Origin: Hartmannibacter diazotrophicus | GTDB taxonomy: Bacteria; Pseudomonadota; Alphaproteobacteria; Rhizobiales; Pleomorphomonadaceae | Length of the DNA: 64,000 bases | Reading direction: 5' to 3' | Assembly (NCBI RefSeq): GCF_900231165.1 | Contig: NZ_LT960614.1 | Span: forward strand, 310,001 to 374,000 | Shown: one piece after another, positions 57,602 through 64,000 of the stretch | How the letters are laid out: each line of letters starts with the position of its first letter | Numbering within the stretch: the stretch's first letter is position 1 | Program-made: the position numbers and the translations under genes | The notes under the pieces: generated by a model | Database searches by the model: none | What the model saw: only the letters and a program-made list of their open reading frames with translations | What the model was told of the DNA's origin: nothing

Positions 57602-59095
57602 ATGTTAGACGCAGCGCTTTCGGGGCTTCTTCAGGTCCTCAGTCCGGATGCCATGGGCCTGATGCTCATCGGTATCGCGATCGGCTTCGCGGTCGGGGTT
57701 CTGCCCGGTCTGGGCGGAGCGGTCACGATGGCCCTGATGCTCCCCTTCACGTACGGCATGCAGCCGATCCAGGCCTTCGCGTTCCTGCTGGGCATGAAGG
57801 TCGTGACCTCGACGACGGGTGACGTGACCTCGGTTCTCTTCGGCATACCGGGAGAGCCGACATCGGCGGCGACCGTTCTTGACGGTCATCCCATGGCCCG
57901 GAAGGGTCAGGCCGGCCGGGCTCTCGGCATCGTTCTGGCGAGTTCGCTTTTTGGCGCCATCATCGGTGCCCTCGTTCTCGCCGCCTCGATCCCGTTCATA
58001 CGCCCGATCGTTCTTGCGTTCGGACCGCCCGAATTCTTCATGCTCACGGTTGTCGGCCTGACCTTCATAGCCTCTCTGTCGCAGGGGCAGATGGTCAAGG
58101 GCATGCTCCTTGGCGTTCTCGGACTGATGCTCGCCCTTGTCGGCATCGATCCTCAGGCGGGTGTTCCGCGCTACACCTTCGGCTATCTGGAACTGTGGGA
58201 CGGCATCGACATCATCCCGATTGTCATCGGCCTCTTCGGCGGGCCTGAAATCCTGCAGCTCATGCTCAGCAAGAACAGCATCGCGAGCAGTGGCAACAGC
58301 CAGAAGATCGAAGGCGTCGGCGCCGGCCTCATCGACACGCTGAGGCACTGGAAGTCCGTCATCACGGCCGGCGCGATCGGGGCCGGCATCGGTGTCATCC
58401 CCGGCGTCGGCGGATCGGTCGCCCAGTTCATTGCCTATGGTCACGCCAAGCAGGTGTCCAAGACGCCGGAGGAATTCGGCAAGGGCAGCGTCGAGGGACT
58501 GATCGCGGCGGCGGGGAACAACAACGCCAAGGAATCGGGCTCGCTCGTTCCGATGATTGCCTTCGGCCTGCCGGGCAGCGTCAGCACCGCGATCCTGCTC
58601 AATGCCTTTCTGGTCACCGGCATCAATCCCGGCCCGGAAATGCTCACGACCCATCTCGATGTGACCTTCTCGATGGTCTGGATCGCGATCATCGCCAATA
58701 TCATCGTCGTGCTCATTGCCCTGCCGCTGCTCAGGCCGCTCGCCCGACTGACCTTCACCGAAGGGCCGGTGCTCGTGCCCTTCCTCATCATTCTCGTTGT
58801 GCTCGGGGCCTATTCCGAAAACAACAGCATGATGGACGTTTGGGTGATGCTCGGCGCGGCGGTCTTCGGCGTCATCTGCCTGAGGTGGAACTGGCCGCGG
58901 GTTCCGCTCCTGCTTGGTCTCGTTCTCGGCGATCTCTGCGAGCGCTATCTCTTCCTCTCCAATTCGCTCTACGGCTGGTCCTGGGTCCAGCGTCCGCTGG
59001 TGCTCCTCTTTGCCGCGATGACCCTTCTCATCTTCATTCGCGCCGGCTGGCACGGCGTAAAGCATTGGCGCCAACTCAGGAGAGAGCACGCATGA
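57602..59095 (+). CDS. Tripartite tricarboxylate transporter large permease (TctA family)
   Basis: The large membrane subunit, 497 residues with about 10-12 hydrophobic segments, that moves the carboxylate delivered by the TctC-type protein, driven by an ion gradient. Family motifs include GVLPGLGGAVTMALMLPFTY near the N-terminus and the matching inverted-repeat loop GVIPGVGGSVAQFIAYGHAK. PMIAFGLPGSVSTAILLNAF is also characteristic. Its stop overlaps the small-permease start (ATGA), so the two are coupled. The usual order in Bug/Tct systems is C-B-A; here it is C-A-B. Confidence 0.93.
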   Translation: MLDAALSGLLQVLSPDAMGLMLIGIAIGFAVGVLPGLGGAVTMALMLPFTYGMQPIQAFAFLLGMKVVTSTTGDVTSVLFGIPGEPTSAATVLDGHPMARKGQAGRALGIVLASSLFGAIIGALVLAASIPFIRPIVLAFGPPEFFMLTVVGLTFIASLSQGQMVKGMLLGVLGLMLALVGIDPQAGVPRYTFGYLELWDGIDIIPIVIGLFGGPEILQLMLSKNSIASSGNSQKIEGVGAGLIDTLRHWKSVITAGAIGAGIGVIPGVGGSVAQFIAYGHAKQVSKTPEEFGKGSVEGLIAAAGNNNAKESGSLVPMIAFGLPGSVSTAILLNAFLVTGINPGPEMLTTHLDVTFSMVWIAIIANIIVVLIALPLLRPLARLTFTEGPVLVPFLIILVVLGAYSENNSMMDVWVMLGAAVFGVICLRWNWPRVPLLLGLVLGDLCERYLFLSNSLYGWSWVQRPLVLLFAAMTLLIFIRAGWHGVKHWRQLRREHA

Positions 59096-59697
59096 GCAAC
59101 GCGGCCGACAACACGGTCGTCCCCGACCGCTCGGAATATTTCGGGGACTGGGTGATTACGCTCTGCCTGCTGGTGCTCATGGGCGGCGCGTTCTATCTGG
59201 CGCAGGGATGGCCGCGCAACACGGCTTTCTTTCCCGACCTGCTCAGCATCGCTGGGGTTGCGCTCGCCGTCTACAAGATCGCGATCCTGGTCATCGAGGC
59301 ACCGGTGGTTCTCGGTACCCATCGCAAGGCTGCAGAGGCCGCGGCGCTGGCGGCGTCGGGACCCGCCGTGGACGGCGAGGGAGAGTTCTTCCTCGCCGGC
59401 GGCGACGAAGAGGATGGTTCGGATGTCGAGCTTCATTCCATCTTCGCAAAGGCCGGAGGGAAGGTCTGGGCCGGGGCGGTCGGCTGGCTCGCCCTCTTCT
59501 TCATCGGCATGTATCTGTTCGGGATGCTGATCATCCTGCCGGTCTTCACCGTCGCCTACCTCAGGATCGTCTCGAAGGTCTCCTGGCTTAATTGCATCCT
59601 CTATGTGCTCGGTACGGCCGGGGTGATCTATCTCCTGTTCGTCTGGTTCCTGCATCTGCCGATTCCTGAAGGACTGTTGATCACCGTCGGGAACTAG
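59092..59697 (+). CDS. Tripartite tricarboxylate transporter small permease (TctB family)
   Basis: A 201-residue small membrane subunit with four hydrophobic segments: about residues 21-39, 50-70, 127-155 and 163-187. Between segments two and three there is an acidic loop (EFFLAGGDEEDGSDVELHS) that looks longer than in most TctB proteins. TctB is needed for transport with TctA, but its mechanism is unclear. The ATG overlaps the tctA-type stop. Confidence 0.88.
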   Translation: MSNAADNTVVPDRSEYFGDWVITLCLLVLMGGAFYLAQGWPRNTAFFPDLLSIAGVALAVYKIAILVIEAPVVLGTHRKAAEAAALAASGPAVDGEGEFFLAGGDEEDGSDVELHSIFAKAGGKVWAGAVGWLALFFIGMYLFGMLIILPVFTVAYLRIVSKVSWLNCILYVLGTAGVIYLLFVWFLHLPIPEGLLITVGN

Positions 59698-59883
59698 ACC
59701 GGACCGCGAGAACAACCTGCTGCATCGCAACGGCTTCCGCTCCAGGAAGCCGGCGCAGGCACGCCAAACCCGATACTCGGCTACCTCGGATTGCCCGGCG
59801 CCTTCGCCGGCGAGGGGAGAGCTTTCCCCGCGTTTCCATGCCGCGTCGGGTCGCCAGAATCATGATCATCGAGGAGTTGATTT

Positions 59884-60708
59884 ATGTCCCCCAAGCCCAG
59901 AGTTGGATTCATCGGCGCAGGACGCATGGGCCGGCCCATGTGCGGACACATCATGAAGGCCGGCTATGGCGTCACGGTCTACGATCCCGTCCCGGCAGCC
60001 GTGGACGCCGTCGTGAAACTTGGCGGCAGGGCTGCTGCCTCGTCGGCCGAGGTCGCGGCGGCAAGCGATGTCGTGCTGGTCATGCCGGGATTTTATAACG
60101 AGGTCGAAGAGGCGATCTGCGCCGCCGGCGGCATCCTGGAGGGGGCTGCGGAAGGCTGTGTGGTCGTTGTTGCGAGCACCATCAAGCCGGATCAGGCCAA
60201 GGACCTGGCGCAGCGCTGTGCGGCGCGGGGCGTTCGCTTCATCGATGCGCCGGTTTGCCAGGGCGAGCGCGGGGCGCTTGAGGCCTATCTCGTCTGGCTC
60301 GTCGGTGGACCGGAGGACGTGGTGGAGGAGGTGGCGCCGGTCCTCAGGACATGCGGCGAGGAAATCTTCCATCTGGGCGATGTCGGCGCCGGCATGGTCG
60401 GCAAGGCGATGAACAACATGCTGCTCTGGGCGGCGCTCGTCGCCGACCACGAGGCGCTGGCGATTGCCGAAAAGCATGGCGTTTCGACGGACCGTCTAAT
60501 TCCCGCGCTGCTGCGCTCCAGCGGCACCAACTGGCCGCTCGAGCACTGGTCGGAGATGAAACGCATCCCCTGGGCCCACAAGGACATGCAGATCGTCCTG
60601 GAAATGGGCGACAAGGCCGGACTCACCCTGCCAATTGCCGGCCTCCTGCGCGAGCAGGTCAAGTCGGTGATGCGCGCGGCCGGCATTTCCGAGGACCTGA
60701 TCCGATGA
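59884..60708 (+). CDS. Beta-hydroxyacid dehydrogenase (3-hydroxyisobutyrate dehydrogenase family)
   Basis: A 274-residue NAD(P)-dependent beta-hydroxyacid dehydrogenase. The N-terminal Rossmann motif is GFIGAGRMG (residues 8-16); the catalytic Lys174 and Asn178 sit in GMVGKAMNNMLLWA. The substrate loop reads DAPVCQGERGA where most relatives have DAPVSGG, suggesting an unusual substrate. In this cluster it could oxidise an imported hydroxy acid to the oxo acid used by the ThDP enzymes, or act in reverse; this is inference. The stop overlaps the next start (ATGA). Confidence 0.88.
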   Translation: MSPKPRVGFIGAGRMGRPMCGHIMKAGYGVTVYDPVPAAVDAVVKLGGRAAASSAEVAAASDVVLVMPGFYNEVEEAICAAGGILEGAAEGCVVVVASTIKPDQAKDLAQRCAARGVRFIDAPVCQGERGALEAYLVWLVGGPEDVVEEVAPVLRTCGEEIFHLGDVGAGMVGKAMNNMLLWAALVADHEALAIAEKHGVSTDRLIPALLRSSGTNWPLEHWSEMKRIPWAHKDMQIVLEMGDKAGLTLPIAGLLREQVKSVMRAAGISEDLIR

Positions 60709-62447
60709 GTGAGGAGAAGTATGGTTCGGACGTGATGGTGGAGGTCATCCGCTCCTTCGGCATCCCCTATATCAGCCTCAATCCCGGCGCCTCCTTCCGG
60801 GGGCTGCACGATTCTCTGGTCAACTGGGAAGGCGGCGGCCCGGAGTTGATCTGCTGCCAGCATGAGAAGGTCGCCATCGGCGTCGCCCACGGCTATGCCA
60901 AGGTGACCGGGCGCCCGATGGCGGTGGCCCTGCATGATCTCGTCGGGCTGCTTCAGTCGACGATGGGCGTCTACTATGCCTTCCATGACCGCGTTCCGAT
61001 GCTGGTGCTCGGCGGCTCGGGTCCTGCCGACACGGCCCGCAGGCGGCCGGGCATCGACTGGTTTCACAGCGCCAACGTCCAGGGCAATGCCGTCCGCGAC
61101 TATGTGAAATGGGACGACGAGCCGCGTTCCCTGCCGGCCACGGCGGAATCGCTGACACGCGGCTGGAACATCGCGCAGACAGGTCCGGCGGGCCCGGTCT
61201 ACATTTCGCTCGATGCGGATCTGCAGGAACAGAAGCTGGATGAGGAGATCAGCGTCCCCGATCCAGCTCTTTTCAGCCTGCCGACACCGCCGGGCGCCGA
61301 TCCCGAGGCGATCGGAAGACTTGCGCAAGCGTTGATGAACGCGGAGCGGCCGGTCATCGTCGCCGGCTTCGCAGGCCGCGATCCGCGCGCCTTCGACCTG
61401 ATCCCGATGCTGGCGGAAATCACGGCGTCAGCCGTGATCGACACCGGCGCCCGGCTCAACATGCCCAACCGGCATCCCCTCAATCTCACCGGAACGGATG
61501 TCGTCGCGAACGCCGATCTCGTTCTCTTCCTCGACTGCAAGGATGGCGAGAACGCCGTGACGTCCGTCGATGCCTCGACGCGCGTCGTGACGTCAAAGCT
61601 TGCGCCGGGAACCCGCTGCATGGCGCTTGGCTTCAATCATACCGGCATCCGCGGGTGGTCGCACGATTTCGGCCGTCTCCTGCCGATGGAACTCGACGTC
61701 ACCGCGGACACCATCTCGGCATTGCCGCAGCTTGTCGATCTGTGCCGCACGCTCCGCCTCGGGTCGAGTTCGTCGGAGGAACGCCGCCGCGAACAGCGGC
61801 GGGCGATGCTCGGCGCCAGGCATGCCGAACGCTGGGCCTCCTGGCAGGAACAGGCGGAGGCTGTCGCCGACCAGTCGCCGGTTTCCACCTCGCGCCTTGC
61901 GCGCGAGGTGTGGGAGGTCGTGCGCAACTACGACTGGGTGCTGACGGCCGGAACCTCACGCGGCTGGGCCAAGAAGATATGGGACTTCGACAAGCACTAC
62001 CGGCATCCCGGAGACAGCCTCGGGACCGCAACGCAGATCGGCATCTCGCTGGGGGTCGCACTGGCGCACAAGGGAACGGGCCGGCTCGTCGTCGACCTTC
62101 AGCCTGACGGCGATCTGATGTTCGACCTCGGCACGCTCTGGGTCGCTGCCTACTACAAGATCCCGATGCTCGTCGTGATGGTCAACAACCGTGCCTACTA
62201 CAACGACTGGGCCCACCAGGAGCATATGGCGGTCCAGCGCGGGCGGCCTGTCGAGAACGCGTATATCGGCATGGAGATTGATGGGCCGGCGCCCGATTTC
62301 GCGAGTATCGCCCGGGCACAGGGCTGGTGGGCCGAAGGGCCGATCGACAAGCCCGAGGACCTTCGCGCCGCGCTGGAGCGGGCCGCCGAAATCGTCGCCA
62401 CCACCGGGCAACCGGCGCTCGTCGACATCGTCACGCAACTCACCTGA
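60705..62447 (+). CDS. Large thiamine-diphosphate enzyme (acetolactate synthase/benzoylformate decarboxylase-like)
   Basis: A 580-residue ThDP enzyme with the standard PYR-central-PP domain order. The catalytic cofactor-activating Glu54 is in CCQHEKVAIGVAHGYAKVTG. The PP-domain cofactor motif starts at PDGDLMF (467-473) and ends at the NN pair (494-495). The central domain (about 195-340) is Rossmann-like. It does not carry the sequence features of sulfoacetaldehyde acetyltransferase (Xsc) or of acetolactate synthase, so a 2-oxoacid decarboxylase or lyase of unknown substrate is the safest call. It is translationally coupled to the dehydrogenase before it. Confidence 0.82.
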   Translation: MSEEKYGSDVMVEVIRSFGIPYISLNPGASFRGLHDSLVNWEGGGPELICCQHEKVAIGVAHGYAKVTGRPMAVALHDLVGLLQSTMGVYYAFHDRVPMLVLGGSGPADTARRRPGIDWFHSANVQGNAVRDYVKWDDEPRSLPATAESLTRGWNIAQTGPAGPVYISLDADLQEQKLDEEISVPDPALFSLPTPPGADPEAIGRLAQALMNAERPVIVAGFAGRDPRAFDLIPMLAEITASAVIDTGARLNMPNRHPLNLTGTDVVANADLVLFLDCKDGENAVTSVDASTRVVTSKLAPGTRCMALGFNHTGIRGWSHDFGRLLPMELDVTADTISALPQLVDLCRTLRLGSSSSEERRREQRRAMLGARHAERWASWQEQAEAVADQSPVSTSRLAREVWEVVRNYDWVLTAGTSRGWAKKIWDFDKHYRHPGDSLGTATQIGISLGVALAHKGTGRLVVDLQPDGDLMFDLGTLWVAAYYKIPMLVVMVNNRAYYNDWAHQEHMAVQRGRPVENAYIGMEIDGPAPDFASIARAQGWWAEGPIDKPEDLRAALERAAEIVATTGQPALVDIVTQLT

Positions 62448-62454
62448 TCCTGAC

Positions 62455-62477
62455 CGGCCGACGGTCCCCGTCGGCCG
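62455..62477. terminator. Strong hairpin after the large ThDP enzyme gene
   Basis: CGGCCGACGG-TCC-CCGTCGGCCG: a perfect 10-base stem with a 3-base loop, starting 7 bases after the stop, without a U-run. The next 245 bases become AT-rich, so the following gene pair probably has its own promoter. Confidence 0.65.
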
Positions 62478-62722
62478 ACACCGTTCCCGCGTAACGCCCG
62501 GGGGCGCCGGTCGTGACGGCAGGTCGCCGGGACGGGAGATGAGTCAGGTGCCCTTTTATAACTAAAAGCGATCAATGTAGAAAAATTAATTGTTTGCAGT
62601 CAGAAATCGCGACAGTTAAGAATCTGCATGTTGTGAAGTAGAAGACTGCTTGTTGCCATCAATAGATGATCGCGTGATGGCGAATTTGTTCTTTGTCCGT
62701 CGAATAATATGGATGGAAAACC

Positions 62723-63247
62723 ATGCCGCCGGAAACAAGAGACGAAGCTTGGCACGAAACAATCGTCCGAGTGCTCAAGGAAAACGATATCAGCCTCGTG
62801 ACCTATATCCCGGACAACGTGCTCAAGCCGCTGATCGAGATGATCCATGCCGATCCTTACTTCACGGTGGTTGTTCCAGCCCGCGAGGAAGAGGCGCTGG
62901 GTATCGTCGTCGGCGGATATCTGGCCGGCAAACGAGGCATCGTGCTGATGCAGACCAGCGGGTTCGCCACGCTGCCCAATGCCATCGCCTCGCTCGCCTG
63001 TCCCTTCCAGATTCCGGTCGTGATGCTCGTCTCCGAGCGCGGCACGATCGGCGAATTCCAGCAGGGCCAGGCCATGGTCTGGCGGACCATGCGGCCGGTG
63101 CTCCAGAGCCTGGGGATCGAGCATTTCGCCATCCAGGAACGGGCGCATGTCGAGTTCGTTGTCGACCGCCTCATCAAGCAGGCCTTCAGCACACAGGCGC
63201 CCGTCGCCGTGCTGCTGTCCCCGCTTCTGACCAAGCGCGAACACTGA
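62723..63247 (+). CDS. Sulfopyruvate/phosphonopyruvate decarboxylase-like alpha (PYR-domain) subunit
   Basis: A 174-residue ThDP PYR domain encoded as a separate chain, like ComD of sulfopyruvate decarboxylase. The cofactor-activating glutamate lies in the REEE run (about residues 54-57) of VVPAREEEALGIVVGGYLAG, followed by the family stretch VLMQTSGFATLPNAIASLAC and RGTIGEFQQGQAM. Sulfopyruvate, phosphonopyruvate or another 3-substituted pyruvate are all possible substrates. It is paired with the PP-domain gene 15 bases downstream. Confidence 0.83.
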   Translation: MPPETRDEAWHETIVRVLKENDISLVTYIPDNVLKPLIEMIHADPYFTVVVPAREEEALGIVVGGYLAGKRGIVLMQTSGFATLPNAIASLACPFQIPVVMLVSERGTIGEFQQGQAMVWRTMRPVLQSLGIEHFAIQERAHVEFVVDRLIKQAFSTQAPVAVLLSPLLTKREH

Positions 63248-63262
63248 GCCGGGGAGAACACC

Positions 63263-63874
63263 ATGTCGGCAATCGAAGGCAATGCCTCCCGCGATACGGC
63301 GAAGGTCATGAACCGCTCCGACCTGACGCGGCGCCTTGTGGCGAAGCTTCAGTCCGAGGAAGCCGTGATTGCGGGGATCGGCAACAACAATTTCGATCTT
63401 TGGGCCTCGGGGCAGCGGCCGCAGAATTTCTACATGCTCGGCAGCATGGGCCTGGCGACGTCCATTGCGCTCGGCGTCGCGCTCGGGCAGCCGCAGCGCA
63501 AGGTCTTCGCGCTCGACGGCGACGGCTCGATCCTGATGCAGCTCGGATCGCTCGGAACGGTCGCCTCCGTGGCGCCGAAAAACCTCGCCGTCGTCATCTG
63601 GGACAACGGCATCTACCAGATTACCGGCGCGCAGAAGACGCTCACCTCCAGCGGCGTCGACATCGCCGCGATCGGGCGGGGCGCGGGGATCGCCAACAGC
63701 CAGTGGGCTGCGGACGAGGAGCATTTCGAGGCCCTCGTCGACAACGCCCTGCGCGAAGACGGACCTTCGCTGATCGTCGCCCGGATCGACGACGCCAAGC
63801 CGGCCGGCACGACCGACCGTGACCCGGTCAAGATCCGCCTCAACTTCATGCGCGGCATTGGCGTCGGCGCCTGA
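63263..63874 (+). CDS. Sulfopyruvate/phosphonopyruvate decarboxylase-like beta (PP-domain) subunit
   Basis: A 203-residue ThDP PP domain, the ComE-like partner of the preceding chain. The cofactor motif runs from GDGSILMQLGS (Gly86-Asp87-Gly88) to WDN (Asn115). NFYMLGSMGLATSIALGVAL matches the family start. With the alpha chain it would decarboxylate a 2-oxoacid to an aldehyde, fitting the aldehyde dehydrogenase that follows 17 bases later. Substrate not determined. Confidence 0.83.
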   Translation: MSAIEGNASRDTAKVMNRSDLTRRLVAKLQSEEAVIAGIGNNNFDLWASGQRPQNFYMLGSMGLATSIALGVALGQPQRKVFALDGDGSILMQLGSLGTVASVAPKNLAVVIWDNGIYQITGAQKTLTSSGVDIAAIGRGAGIANSQWAADEEHFEALVDNALREDGPSLIVARIDDAKPAGTTDRDPVKIRLNFMRGIGVGA

Positions 63875-63891
63875 GTTCACGGAGACGTATC

Positions 63892-64000
63892 ATGTCCAAG
63901 CTGCTGATCGGGGGCGAATGGGTCGACGGAATGTCGGCCGACGTTCTCCGGGACAAGTACCGGGATGAACCTTATGGCGAGATGGCCGTTGCCTCGCCGG
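63892..64000 (+). CDS. Aldehyde dehydrogenase, N-terminal fragment (runs off the window)
   Basis: Only the first 36 codons are inside the window. The sequence MSKLLIGGEWVDGMS followed by VLRDKYRDEPYGEMAVASP matches the N-terminal entry of NAD(P)-dependent aldehyde dehydrogenases. It is preceded by ACGGAGACG and follows the beta ThDP subunit by 17 bases. It would oxidise the aldehyde made by the decarboxylase. The active-site Cys and Glu lie beyond the window. Confidence 0.75.
   Translation, partial: MSKLLIGGEWVDGMSADVLRDKYRDEPYGEMAVASP

Noticed and set aside
60705-62447. Sulfoacetaldehyde acetyltransferase (Xsc) for the large ThDP enzyme
   Set aside because: The N-terminal and central sequence do not resemble Xsc, and no phosphotransacetylase gene is nearby in the window.

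Overview
The window looks like chromosomal DNA of a free-living, nitrogen-fixing alphaproteobacterium of the order Hyphomicrobiales (Rhizobiales). The grounds are very high G+C, the gene neighbourhoods htpX-rsmB-heparinase-purH and tsaD/hemC-hemD-mic60-hemY, a LexA box of the alphaproteobacterial GTTC-N7-GTTC type, a PcaQ-type protocatechuate operon and the intergenic palindromes usual in this order. The genus cannot be settled from the sequence alone.

Layout. 1-7.8 kb: housekeeping block htpX (5' end missing), rsmB, a heparinase II/III-like gene and purH, interrupted by a reverse-strand SLC13/DASS anion transporter. 7.8-17.8 kb: a complete 4-hydroxybenzoate/protocatechuate catabolic locus (pobA with a divergent AraC regulator; pcaQ divergent from pcaDCHGIJFB), enough to take 4-hydroxybenzoate to succinate plus acetyl-CoA. 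18.0-36.9 kb: a nif/fix region with nifE-nifN-nifX-DUF269-DUF683-fdxB, a reverse-strand chemoreceptor, nifQ, iscA(nif)-nifU-nifS-nifV, cysE-nifW, a reverse-strand ferric-reductase-like flavocytochrome and fixA-fixB-fixC-fixX. Sigma-54 -24/-12 promoters precede nifE, nifQ, iscA and fixA, with perfect NifA-type TGT-N10-ACA enhancers at iscA and fixA. These genes build FeMo-cofactor (nifE, N, X, Q, V), supply Fe-S clusters and cysteine (iscA, nifU, nifS, cysE), protect nitrogenase (nifW) and deliver electrons (fixABCX, fdxB). The structural genes nifHDK, nifB and nifA are not in the window.

36.9-43.6 kb: SOS mutagenesis cassette imuA-imuB-dnaE2 behind a LexA box, then a small DnaB-like ATPase gene. 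43.6-49.5 kb: ohr/ohrR, an ETF-beta lysine methyltransferase orthologue, an EVE-domain gene, two YCII-like genes, a TetR regulator with a striking tandem operator, gpsA and tsaD. 49.6-55.4 kb: hemC, hemD, a Mic60-like membrane protein, hemY and tRNA-Thr(CGT). 55.4-56.3 kb: no convincing gene. 56.3-64 kb: an uncharacterised catabolic cluster with a tripartite tricarboxylate transporter (tctC-tctA-tctB order), a beta-hydroxyacid dehydrogenase, a large ThDP enzyme, a split sulfopyruvate/phosphonopyruvate-decarboxylase-like ThDP enzyme and the start of an aldehyde dehydrogenase. This last cluster is the most likely place for an undescribed pathway.
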